From the NCBI GenBank assembly GCA_965656185.1, contig CBFHJH010000005.1:114184-178183 (forward strand): DNA of 64,000 nt. Reading direction: 5' to 3'. A model generated the notes under the pieces. The model was not told where the DNA came from and searched no databases. It worked only from the letters and a program-made list of their open reading frames with translations. A program made the position numbers and the translations under genes. Positions within the stretch are counted from its first letter, which is position 1. Every line of letters starts with the position of its first letter. Shown here one piece after another: positions 9,528-16,894 of the stretch. The stretch is from Croceimicrobium sp965656185. GTDB taxonomy: Bacteria; Bacteroidota; Bacteroidia; Flavobacteriales; Schleiferiaceae.

Positions 9528-10575
9528 ATTCGATCAAAGTTCGGCCCGCTTTAGCCAGCCTTGTATTCATACCGGCCAGGCCCTGTAAACCTCCCGTATG
9601 CAAAGCTAAAATCTTGGCCCCCGGCTTAAAAAGCCCTGCTTCGATATCTTTCAACAAACCAAATAACATTTTGGCGGTATAAACCGGATCCAGTTTTAAG
9701 NNNNNNNNNNNNNNNNNNNNNNNNNNNNNNNNNNNNNNNNNNNNNNNNNNNNNNNNNNNNNNNNNNNNNNNNNNNNNNNNNNNNNNNNNNNNNNNNNNNC
9801 CATATTGCTGATGGGTCTCATTCATAAAGCGCACTAAGTCTTCATTTATTTTAGCGTAGCCCCCGAAATGATAGTCATTTCTAATTTGTAAATGCTGGCT
9901 GAGATAATCATTGGCGAAGGCCTTTTGCCGGTAAAACTCTCGATATTCGAGCAATTGGCTCGCAATGGACTTCATCATAAAAGGCTCGGAACGCAGCGCT
10001 GGATAGAGGTATAATTTCATGTCAGCATTTAAAGCCGCCAGCAGTCCGGCCGCAGTTGCCCCCGTGCCGGCCGAAACCGCAATAGCATCATAATCTCCCT
10101 GCAATTCTGACACGATTTCAGCACAACCTTTTAAGGCCTGAGGCCCTTTGCCCCCTTCCGGCAAAATATAAACTCCAGGCCTAAGTTCTCGCAGGAGCGC
10201 CACAAAGTCGGGATCCTCTTTTACTCGATATTTAGAACGGCTCATCCCTTCGAGTTCCATTCCTTGCTGCTTGCAGAATTGAAGGGTTGGACTATCCATC
10301 TCCTCTTCCCCACGCACCAAAGCAAAGGTTGGGATTTCTGCCAATTTACCGAGGGCTGCCGTAGCGGCTAAATGGTTGCTGTAGGCTCCTCCAAAAGTTA
10401 AAATACTCTCGTAAGAACCTTGGTAAAACTCTTCTAAATGATACTTTAATTTACGCCATTTGTTACCACTAATTTCGGGATGAATTAGATCATCTCGCTT
10501 TAGCCAAAGCTCAACTCCTTGGTGCTCCAGCAAAAACTCTTCGACACTAGCATGTGTATGGATCGCTATTTCCAA
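9520..10575 (-). CDS. PLP-dependent deaminase, ACC deaminase / D-cysteine desulfhydrase family
   Basis: A fold-type II PLP enzyme. The PLP lysine is expected at K39 in SGNKWRK, followed by the phosphate/substrate region TFGGAYSNH and the glycine-rich SAGTGATAAG. Members deaminate 1-aminocyclopropane-1-carboxylate or desulfhydrate D-cysteine; Bacteroidota members are mostly uncharacterised, so I do not choose. A run of 99 N sits at 9701-9799. Joining the flanks directly reads HQQYGLKLDPVYTAKM, exactly the family pattern, giving an intact protein of about 318 residues. It overlaps the glucosaminidase gene and lies 6 nt from the AraC regulator gene upstream. Confidence 0.85.
   Translation of the reverse strand: MEIAIHTHASVEEFLLEHQGVELWLKRDDLIHPEISGNKWRKLKYHLEEFYQGSYESILTFGGAYSNHLAATAALGKLAEIPTFALVRGEEEMDSPTLQFCKQQGMELEGMSRSKYRVKEDPDFVALLRELRPGVYILPEGGKGPQALKGCAEIVSELQGDYDAIAVSAGTGATAAGLLAALNADMKLYLYPALRSEPFMMKSIASQLLEYREFYRQKAFANDYLSQHLQIRNDYHFGGYAKINEDLVRFMNETHQQYXXXXXXXXXXXXXXXXXXXXXXXXXXXXXXXXXXLKLDPVYTAKMLFGLLKDIEAGLFKPGAKILALHTGGLQGLAGMNTRLAKAGRTLIEYD
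9701..9799. other. Run of 99 N, probably a zero-length gap
   Basis: Deleting the Ns joins the codons into Gly-Leu-Lys-Leu-Asp-Pro in frame, matching the deaminase family, so no sequence appears to be missing. Confidence 0.85.
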
Positions 10576-10581
10576 ATCCTG

Positions 10582-11772
10582 CTATTTATCGGCCGCCAAT
10601 AATCGGCTGGGACTAATATGGTAGCGCTTTCTGAAATTGGAAGAGAAAGTCTGACTACTGTTATAACCTACTTCCAAGCAGATGTCACGAATAGAGACCT
10701 TATCCTCTGCCGTTGTAATGAGGTCATAGGCCCGTTGAAGGCGTAAGTCGCGCAGATAATCGCTAAAGCTAGTTTGTAACTCCTCCTTGAAATGACGTTG
10801 CAGCCAACGCTCACTCACCTCAAAGCGCTCGGCGATTTTACTAAGACTGATATTCTTGTGCAGGTTTTGGTGCATGTAGGAGAGAACTTCGTAAAGGCGC
10901 CCAGAGGTTTCACGGTATGCCTCGCTGTCACCATTGAGGATCGCGTCTCGACCTTTACCACCGCTTAGCACTAGCATGGCCTTGTTCAGGATCTTTAGCA
11001 CCGTGCTTTCGGCCAAGAACAAGTTATGCACATCCTTATCCAGCGGAATGAGTTTCAATTTATCGAAAAGAGCTCCCAAAAATTGATCTTCAGGACTAAT
11101 AGCGATCATCTCCTGCTCCACTAACTTCTGACTGATCTGGTCGCTATCCTTGTATTTCTTTAAAATACGCTGTAATACCTGATCGTTAAAAGAAATGTTT
11201 AGCGTTTCATAAGGCCGACTAGAGTCGATAAATTGATAACTCAACTCTTTATTCTGCCGATAAACGACTACGGCGGGAGCTTGTACCTTGATACCTTTTT
11301 CGCGATCCCCNNNNNNNNNNNNNNNNNNNNNNNNNNNNNNNNNNNNNNNNNNNNNNNNNNNNNNNNNNNNNNNNNNNNNNNNNNNNNNNNNNNNNNNNNN
11401 NNNNNNNNNNTGATAACTCAACTCTTTATTCTGCCGATAAACGACTACGGCGGGAGCTTGTACCTTGATACCTTTTTCGCGATCCCCGTAGTGAAATATA
11501 AATGAGCCAGTATAGATGAAACCTACCGTAAACAGAGGTTCATCGAGATTCATTTCTAACTCTACATCATCCTTTAAATTGGCTTTGGTGGTTTTTATCG
11601 TGTAGTTACCAATACCCTTTACTGACCCTACATTGATCCGCCCCAAGCTCGGCTCCTCAAAGAAGCCTTGGTATTCGGACAAAAACAAATCATTGGCCGA
11701 TTCAAATTCTTCGTGATAGAGGGTATTCTCCCTTAGTACCTTTGAGTACTCTCCCCACTTTAATTCTCTCAT
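10582..11772 (-). CDS. AraC family transcriptional regulator
   Basis: The C-terminal ~100 residues are an AraC/XylS DNA-binding domain with two helix-turn-helix units (SLSKIAERFEVSERWLQRHF, then SIRDICLEVGYNSSQTFSSN). The N-terminal part is a beta-rich sensory region I cannot assign to a ligand. As written, the protein is inflated. A 77-bp segment occurs twice, at 11234-11310 and 11411-11487, flanking 100 N; collapsing the copy and the Ns removes 177 bp and leaves a normal 337-residue protein in frame. It may regulate the deaminase and glucosaminidase genes directly downstream, but no operator was seen. Confidence 0.85.
   Translation of the reverse strand: MRELKWGEYSKVLRENTLYHEEFESANDLFLSEYQGFFEEPSLGRINVGSVKGIGNYTIKTTKANLKDDVELEMNLDEPLFTVGFIYTGSFIFHYGDREKGIKVQAPAVVVYRQNKELSYXXXXXXXXXXXXXXXXXXXXXXXXXXXXXXXXXXGDREKGIKVQAPAVVVYRQNKELSYQFIDSSRPYETLNISFNDQVLQRILKKYKDSDQISQKLVEQEMIAISPEDQFLGALFDKLKLIPLDKDVHNLFLAESTVLKILNKAMLVLSGGKGRDAILNGDSEAYRETSGRLYEVLSYMHQNLHKNISLSKIAERFEVSERWLQRHFKEELQTSFSDYLRDLRLQRAYDLITTAEDKVSIRDICLEVGYNSSQTFSSNFRKRYHISPSRLLAADK
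11311..11410. other. Run of 100 N between duplicated contig ends
   Basis: The 77 bp immediately before (11234-11310) and after (11411-11487) are identical, the sign of two overlapping contigs joined without merging. Confidence 0.9.
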
Positions 11773-11841
11773 AGGTAGCGAAACGAATTTTGCGAATAGA
11801 TAAAAGTACGAATTTGCCTTGAGGCTCTAGGGGAAGCCTTG

Positions 11842-11849
11842 TATTTTTG
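11842..11849 (+). promoter_or_regulatory. TAnnTTTG -7 element for the DUF5522-hutU pair
   Basis: TATTTTTG lies 14 nt before the ATG at 11864. A TTTG at 11813-11816 is a possible -33 element, though its 25-nt spacing is long. Confidence 0.5.
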
Positions 11850-11863
11850 CCTTAAAATCTAGA

Positions 11864-12019
11864 ATGTCCCAGTTAGAGCCGGAAGATTATTATTATTCGG
11901 AAGAAGGTTTTATCGTCTTCACCAAACAGTATCACCTCAAGCGGGGTTACTGTTGCCAAAGCGGTTGTAAACACTGCCCTTATGGCTTCGATAAAAAGAC
12001 CGGCCGATTTAAAAAATAG
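11864..12019 (+). CDS. DUF5522 family Cys-rich mini-protein
   Basis: A 51-residue protein. It contains the arrangement GYCCQSGCKHCPYG: four cysteines plus a fifth residue set (CC-x3-C-x2-C) that resembles a small metal-binding knuckle. The preceding stretch YYYSEEGFIVFTKQYH is also characteristic of this small Bacteroidota family, known to me as DUF5522, whose function is not established. It has its own TAnnTTTG element upstream and ends 2 nt before the urocanate hydratase ATG, so the two are surely co-transcribed. Whether it acts on histidine breakdown or is merely a neighbour is not shown by sequence. Confidence 0.8.
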   Translation: MSQLEPEDYYYSEEGFIVFTKQYHLKRGYCCQSGCKHCPYGFDKKTGRFKK

Positions 12020-12021
12020 CT

Positions 12022-14040
12022 ATGATCGATACTCAGACTTCATTTCAAACTGCCATTCTGGAAGGTATTCCAGAAAAGCTACCTGCTGCTAAACCTCTAA
12101 GCGACCAGTATAGCCATGCCCCTAAACGTAAGGACATACTTAGCAAGGAAGAAAAGGTCTTAGCCTTGCAAAACGCCTTGCGCTATTTCCCAAAAGAATG
12201 GCATGCGAGTTTAGCGCCCGAATTCGCTCAGGAGTTGAAAGAATACGGTCGTATTTACATGTACCGTTTTCGCCCCGATTACGACATGTATGCAAGACCG
12301 ATCGACGAATATCCGGCCCAATGCAAGCAAGCGGCGGCTATCATGCTGATGATTCAGAACAACTTGGATCCCGCGGTTGCTCAACACCCCGAGGAATTGA
12401 TCACCTACGGCGGAAACGGAGCCGTTTTTCAGAACTGGGCGCAGTATCGCCTCACCATGAAATACTTGGCCGAAATGACCGATGAGCAAAGCCTGCACAT
12501 GTACAGCGGTCACCCCTTGGGACTCTTTCCCTCCCACCCCAACGCTCCACGCGTTATCGTAACCAATGGCATGGTAATTCCTAATTACTCCAAACCCGAT
12601 GACTGGGAAAAGTTTAATGCCTTAGGGGTTAGTCAGTATGGTCAAATGACCGCAGGCAGCTATATGTACATTGGACCTCAGGGCATCGTACATGGCACTA
12701 CCATTACCGTTCTCAATGCCTTACGTAAAGTAGGAGCAAAACCGAATGATGGCGCTATTTTCTTGACGGCGGGACTTGGTGGCATGAGCGGCGCTCAGCC
12801 TAAAGCCGGAAATATCGCTGGCTGCATTAGCATCACAGCTGAAATTAATCCGGCCGCAAGCCGCAAGCGCCACGCCCAAGGTTGGGTAGATGAGATTATC
12901 GATAAGCTCGAAGACCTGGTCCAGCGAACTAAAATAGCCAAGGCCAATAAAGAAACAGTTTCTATCGCCTATGAAGGAAATGTCGTAGAAGTATGGGAAC
13001 GCTTTGCGGAAGAGGATATTTATGTGGATCTTGGCTCGGACCAAACCTCCTTGCATAACCCTTGGGCAGGAGGCTATTACCCGGTACAACTCACCTTCGA
13101 GGAAGCCAATGAAATGATGGCCAATGAACCGGATAAATTCCACGATTTGGTGCAAGAATCACTGCGTCGTCATGCCGCTGCAGTTAATAGGCATACCGAA
13201 AAAGGAACCTATTTCTTCGATTACGGAAATGCCTTTTTGCTGGAAGCCAGTAGGGCCGGAGGCAATGTAATGAACCCTGAACCTAGTATTGGGAGGGAGT
13301 TTAAATATCCCAGCTATATTCAAGACATCATGGGACCTATGTGCTTCGATTATGGCTTTGGCCCTTTCCGTTGGGTTTGTGCTTCAGGTAAGGCTGAGGA
13401 TCTGGCTTATACCGATCAATTAGCGGCAGAAGTTTTAAGTGAAATGGCTCAAAGTGCACCACTTGAAATTCAGCAGCAAATGGAAGATAATATTCGTTGG
13501 ATCAAAGCCGCAGGAGAAAACCAAATGGTAGTTGGCTCACAGGCGCGGATACTTTATGCCGATAGCGAAGGGCGCATCAAGATCGCCCAAGCTTTCAACA
13601 AAGCCATAAAAGAGGGTCAGATCGGGCCGGTAATACTAGGGCGCGATCACCACGATGTTAGTGGCACAGACTCTCCCTACCGCGAAACCTCCAATATATA
13701 CGACGGATCACGCTTTACCGCGGATATGGCTATCCAAAATGTGATCGGCGACAGCTTTAGAGGCGCTACCTGGGTGAGCATTCACAATGGTGGTGGTGTA
13801 GGCTGGGGCGAGGTCATGAATGGTGGCTTCGGTATGTTATTGGATGGCAGCGAAAGTGCCGACCGCAATTTAGAAATGATGCTCTTTTACGATGTAAACA
13901 ACGGTATTGCTCGCCGAAGCTGGGCGCGTAATGAAGAAGCCCAATTTGCCATTCGGAGAGAGATGGAACGTAGTCCGGGTTTAAAGGTCACCCTCGCACA
14001 GAATTGCGATGAAGATCTTAATTTGGATCAATTAGTTTAA
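12022..14040 (+). CDS. hutU: Urocanate hydratase
   Basis: 672 residues, the longer form common in Bacteroidota rather than the ~550-residue enzyme of Proteobacteria. Visible family motifs are YGGNGAVFQNWAQY, the NAD-binding GLGGMSGAQPKA and the active-site region GFGPFRWVCASG with its Cys; HNGGGVGWGE near the end is also conserved. The enzyme converts urocanate to imidazolone propionate with tightly bound NAD+, the second step of histidine degradation. Other hut genes are not beside it here. It follows the DUF5522 gene by 2 nt and ends at a strong bidirectional hairpin. Confidence 0.95.
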   Translation: MIDTQTSFQTAILEGIPEKLPAAKPLSDQYSHAPKRKDILSKEEKVLALQNALRYFPKEWHASLAPEFAQELKEYGRIYMYRFRPDYDMYARPIDEYPAQCKQAAAIMLMIQNNLDPAVAQHPEELITYGGNGAVFQNWAQYRLTMKYLAEMTDEQSLHMYSGHPLGLFPSHPNAPRVIVTNGMVIPNYSKPDDWEKFNALGVSQYGQMTAGSYMYIGPQGIVHGTTITVLNALRKVGAKPNDGAIFLTAGLGGMSGAQPKAGNIAGCISITAEINPAASRKRHAQGWVDEIIDKLEDLVQRTKIAKANKETVSIAYEGNVVEVWERFAEEDIYVDLGSDQTSLHNPWAGGYYPVQLTFEEANEMMANEPDKFHDLVQESLRRHAAAVNRHTEKGTYFFDYGNAFLLEASRAGGNVMNPEPSIGREFKYPSYIQDIMGPMCFDYGFGPFRWVCASGKAEDLAYTDQLAAEVLSEMAQSAPLEIQQQMEDNIRWIKAAGENQMVVGSQARILYADSEGRIKIAQAFNKAIKEGQIGPVILGRDHHDVSGTDSPYRETSNIYDGSRFTADMAIQNVIGDSFRGATWVSIHNGGGVGWGEVMNGGFGMLLDGSESADRNLEMMLFYDVNNGIARRSWARNEEAQFAIRREMERSPGLKVTLAQNCDEDLNLDQLV

Positions 14041-14046
14041 AAAGAA

Positions 14047-14078
14047 AAAGGCCTCGAAAATTCGAGGCCTTTTATTTT
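14047..14078. terminator. Bidirectional intrinsic terminator between hutU and the broken secreted gene
   Basis: A 12-bp perfect stem (14047-14058 with 14061-14072) has A-runs on the left and T-runs on the right, so it can stop hutU on plus and the convergent gene on minus. Confidence 0.85.
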
Positions 14079-14080
14079 TA

Positions 14081-14801
14081 TCACTCTACGTCAACCCAGA
14101 TGGATTCAGACTGGTAGTCGGTATAATCGCCCCAATCTCGCATCGCGTTCATCCAAGATCCTTCGCCATACATTTCATCGTACTTTTCCTTCATGTTGTA
14201 CTCGCTATTGTCGAAGTCGGTCCAGTTCTCAGCCGGAAAAGTTAAAGCCACATCCGGGGCATCGGTAGCATACAGGGCATTACTGTAATAGTACATTTCG
14301 CCTCCATTCTCTTTTTGAACGGTATTTACCTTTTCGATAACCTCGCGCATCCGATGCCACTGTCCGCGTTTAACACCAACCCACATAATGGTTTCTACTT
14401 TACTATCACCTTCCTGACTTACAGATAGGTCCTTTGCATAGGTCCACACTTCTACCGCGCCATAATCGGCCACGTGTATTGCCACAATCCTTGGCGTGAT
14501 CGCCGGCACCAGGTGCCTCGTCTAAATCCGCGTAGGTAAAGCCACCCATTGCCCATACGTACATACCAGCATCTTTACCAGCTCGGATGTAATTGAGGTT
14601 GGCACTGTAAGGGGTGCCCGACTTATGATACTTCTCATTGTGACTGGCAACTGCTTTTTCAAAAGCCTGCTCCTCACCCACTTTCACTTTAATGTAGGTA
14701 AGCTCAACACGATTCCGTTTTGGCCCCTCTTCTGCCTCTTGAGCAAAGCTGAAAAATGGCAAGGCCAAGGCCAAGAGTAATAGTTTACTAATTGCTTTCA
14801 T
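14081..14801 (-). pseudogene. Secreted protein of unknown function, disrupted by a frameshift
   Basis: Two overlapping minus-strand frames are pieces of one gene. The first (14406-14801) starts with a Sec signal MKAISKLLLLALALPFFSFA and reads sensibly to GDHAKD at about residue 104, then turns to nonsense. The second frame carries the sensible rest, from about VADYGAVEVW to WVDVE at 14081. Removing one base near 14484-14486 joins them as AKDWAIHVADYGAVEVW, a natural-looking sequence of about 239 residues. I do not recognise the family; it is a periplasmic or secreted alpha/beta protein. The break may be a real mutation or a sequence error. It ends at the terminator shared with hutU. Confidence 0.7.
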
Positions 14802-15014
14802 TGATTTGTTTGATTTGGTTATTAGTCTCTGAAGACAGCTATTTATTTAGTGTATTTATCACGCTTTCAATAAAATAGAACACACAAACCTCACAAAAGA
14901 GCTAAAGAAACCGGCTCTAAACGAAGCCCCAATAGACTTACAGCAAGAAATGACAAATTCAACATCTAGGATCACTAGGACTAGAGCACCCCACTAATTG
15001 AGTAATATCTCTTT

Positions 15015-15029
15015 CCCACTTTTACCCAC
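15015..15029 (-). promoter_or_regulatory. Distal inverted GTGGG pair (candidate second MraZ site)
   Basis: On the minus strand GTGGG-TAAAA-GTGGG: two copies with a 5-nt spacer and 10-bp period, the same geometry as the proximal pair but in the opposite orientation and 105 bp further upstream. Confidence 0.45.
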
Positions 15030-15112
15030 CAACTAAAAAATAGCGTTAATAGCTATTTATCAATACTTTGAGGCAATACACCTAAAGTAAATTCCGTTCT
15101 AGTGAGGAAAAC

Positions 15113-15121
15113 TTATCCACA
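15113..15121 (+). promoter_or_regulatory. Perfect DnaA box upstream of mraZ
   Basis: TTATCCACA matches the classical DnaA box at all nine positions. It lies 12 nt before the proximal GTGGG pair and about 45 nt before the putative -7 element, a position suited to transcriptional control by DnaA. Confidence 0.55.
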
Positions 15122-15133
15122 ATGTGTCACTTA

Positions 15134-15148
15134 GTGGGAAATTGTGGG
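15134..15148 (+). promoter_or_regulatory. Proximal MraZ-box-like direct repeats
   Basis: GTGGG-AAATT-GTGGG: two copies separated by 5 nt (10-bp period), with a degenerate third, GTGTC, exactly 10 bp upstream at 15124-15128. MraZ of E. coli is known to bind TGGG-type repeats spaced this way at its own promoter. The second copy overlaps where a -33 element would lie, suggesting autorepression. Confidence 0.65.
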
Positions 15149-15158
15149 GCAATATTTC

Positions 15159-15166
15159 TATTTTTG
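15159..15166 (+). promoter_or_regulatory. TAnnTTTG -7 element of mraZ
   Basis: TATTTTTG, 25 nt before the mraZ ATG. The nearest TTG (15142-15144) is only 14 nt upstream, closer than usual, and falls within the GTGGG repeats. Confidence 0.5.
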
Positions 15167-15191
15167 AAATCATAAGCGTACAAAAGCTAAA

Positions 15192-15665
15192 ATGCTGAAT
15201 TTGATAGGAGTACATGAGTGTAAGATGGATGCCAAGGGCCGGGTAAGCATACCTAGTGGCCTAAAGCGCCAACTTTTACCCTTGCTCGATCAAGGCTTTA
15301 TCTTAAAGCGCAGTGTTTTTCAAAACTGCCTCGAGCTTTACCCCATGCAAGAATGGGAAAAAACAATGTCTCGGGTAAATAAGCTAAACCGCTTTGTAAA
15401 GAAGAATAATGATTTCATCCGCATGTTCACTGCCGGAGTGAAACTAGTGGAGGTAGACGGAAGCGGCAGAATCAATGTCCCTAAAGACCTTATGAATTTC
15501 GCCGGCCTGAAAAGCGAACTCGTCCTTTCGGCCTCAGTAGGAAACATAGAAATATGGGATAAAACACGCTACGAAGAAACTATCAAGGACCCAGAAATCG
15601 ACTTTAGCCAGCTTGCCGAAGATGTGATGGGCGGCCAAAAGGAAGGTGAGGATGGATTATCATAA
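15192..15665 (+). CDS. mraZ: Division/cell wall cluster transcriptional repressor MraZ
   Basis: 157 residues with two SpoVT/AbrB-like halves: the N-terminal one opens LIGVHECKMDAKGRVSIPSG and the C-terminal one carries VDGSGRINVPKDL, the twin DxxGRxxxP motifs of MraZ. It forms ring-shaped oligomers that bind direct repeats at the dcw promoter and repress the cluster, including itself. Candidate binding sites lie directly upstream at 15134-15148. It overlaps the beginning of rsmH, so the first genes of the cluster are translationally linked. Confidence 0.95.
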   Translation: MLNLIGVHECKMDAKGRVSIPSGLKRQLLPLLDQGFILKRSVFQNCLELYPMQEWEKTMSRVNKLNRFVKKNNDFIRMFTAGVKLVEVDGSGRINVPKDLMNFAGLKSELVLSASVGNIEIWDKTRYEETIKDPEIDFSQLAEDVMGGQKEGEDGLS

Positions 15666-16560
15666 ACCCGTTCTTTTACATGAGAGTGTCGATCAAATGA
15701 ATCTACAAGAAGGTGGTATTTATGTAGACCTCACTTTTGGCGGAGGTGGACACAGCAGGGAAATACTGCAGCGTCTGGAAGGCGGACAACTCTTTGGCTT
15801 CGATCAAGATCCCGACGCCAAGGACAACCGTCCAGAAGACGAACGATTTACCCTGATTGAAGCCAACTTCCGTCACCTAAAGAAAATGCTGCGCCTGCAT
15901 GGCGTTCGCAAGGTAGACGCCATTTTGGGTGACTTCGGAATCTCTTCCCATCAAATCGACGCGGCAGAAAGAGGCTTCAGTCTTCGTTACGAAGCTGAAC
16001 TAGACATGCGAATGAACCCCGATCGCAGCCTGAGCGCCAAAACCGTATGCAACGATTACAGCGAAAAAAGCTTGATCGAGGTTTTGAAGCGATATGGAGA
16101 AATAAATCGTGCTCACTTAGTAAGTCGCGCCATCATTCAAGCCCGTCCTCTAGAGAGCACCTTCGACTTGGTAAATGCCTGTGAGAAGTTTGCTCCACGC
16201 AACAAACGAGGTCAATTCCTCGCTCAGGTATTTCAGGCGATACGAATTGAGGTAAACGAAGAACTCAAGGTGATCGAAGAGATGCTAAGTCAAGCGATCG
16301 AAGTGCTAAAACCCGGCGGGCGCCTTGTATGCATAAGCTACCACAGCCTCGAAGACCGTATCGTGAAAAACTTCTTCCGCAGCGGAAACTTCGAAGGCAA
16401 ACCAGAAAAGGATTTCTACGGAAACCTGATCCGACCTCTCGAACCAATTAGCCGAAAACCCATCGCCCCAAGCGAGGAAGAAATAAGACTAAACCCCCGT
16501 GCTCGCAGCGCCAAGCTTAGAGCCGCAGAATACATTAAAAAAGAGGATGAAGGAAACTAA
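15652..16560 (+). CDS. rsmH: 16S rRNA (cytosine(1402)-N(4))-methyltransferase
   Basis: 302 residues from the ATG at 15652 (MDYHKPVLLHESV), which I prefer over an in-frame GTG two codons earlier because the family starts here. The SAM-binding motif is VDLTFGGGGHS; GDFGISSHQID, GFSLRYEAELDMRMNP and SYHSLEDRIVKNFF are all family signatures. It methylates N4 of C1402 in 16S rRNA, tuning the ribosomal P site. It overlaps mraZ by 14 nt and ftsL by 14 nt. Confidence 0.95.
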   Translation: MDYHKPVLLHESVDQMNLQEGGIYVDLTFGGGGHSREILQRLEGGQLFGFDQDPDAKDNRPEDERFTLIEANFRHLKKMLRLHGVRKVDAILGDFGISSHQIDAAERGFSLRYEAELDMRMNPDRSLSAKTVCNDYSEKSLIEVLKRYGEINRAHLVSRAIIQARPLESTFDLVNACEKFAPRNKRGQFLAQVFQAIRIEVNEELKVIEEMLSQAIEVLKPGGRLVCISYHSLEDRIVKNFFRSGNFEGKPEKDFYGNLIRPLEPISRKPIAPSEEEIRLNPRARSAKLRAAEYIKKEDEGN

Positions 16561-16894
16561 TACAAAAAGCGGAGCTATCGGCAATTTGCTGACCGGCCGT
16601 TTTTTGGTGCACCCCAAGGTGCTCCAGCATTGGCCCTTTATTCTATTCCTATCCGCTTTAGCGATTATCATGACCGCTAGCAGTCACACCGCCGAGAAAA
16701 AAGTGCATCAAATTTCCCAGCTACGCTCGGAAATGAAAGAACTGCATTCTCAATTTATAGACACCCGTTCGCGACTGATGAATGAAAGCATGGAAAGCAA
16801 AGTATTGAGCCGGGTTGAAGAAGCCGGCTTAGGCTTACACAAGAGTGCAGAACCGCCACTCATTTTACAAAACAGCATTAAAGAAAAGGAATAA
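16547..16894 (+). CDS. ftsL: FtsL-like cell division protein
   Basis: 115 residues counted from the ATG at 16547 (MKETNTKSG), inside the end of rsmH. The topology is that of FtsL: a cytoplasmic N-terminus of ~28 residues, one membrane segment at about 29-46 and a periplasmic coiled-coil helix (HQISQLRSEMKELHSQ). Sequence conservation in FtsL is weak, and the Bacteroidota form is usually recognised by place and shape; here it sits between rsmH and ftsI as expected. It would join FtsQ/FtsB-type proteins in the divisome to activate FtsWI. Confidence 0.8.
   Translation: MKETNTKSGAIGNLLTGRFLVHPKVLQHWPFILFLSALAIIMTASSHTAEKKVHQISQLRSEMKELHSQFIDTRSRLMNESMESKVLSRVEEAGLGLHKSAEPPLILQNSIKEKE

Larger units (their letters stand above)
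14802..15191. other. 390-bp intergenic control region of the dcw cluster
   Basis: No ORF. From left to right I see: a GTGGG-type pair on the minus strand at 15015-15029 (with a lone CCCAC at 14990-14994), a 7-bp inverted repeat AAATAGC/GCTATTT at 15038-15058, a perfect DnaA box at 15113-15121, an inverted repeat CCACAAT/ATTGTGG at 15117-15147, two direct GTGGG motifs at 15134-15148 and a TAnnTTTG element at 15159-15166. It also contains the divergent promoter of the secreted gene. Confidence 0.7.

Noticed and set aside
11025..11033. A second DnaA-box-like 9-mer (TTATGCACA)
   Set aside because: It lies inside the AraC coding sequence, alone and away from any promoter; chance match likely in 64 kb.
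12721..13155. A 144-codon minus-strand frame inside hutU
   Set aside because: Shadow of the well-conserved hutU gene; no start signal or family match.
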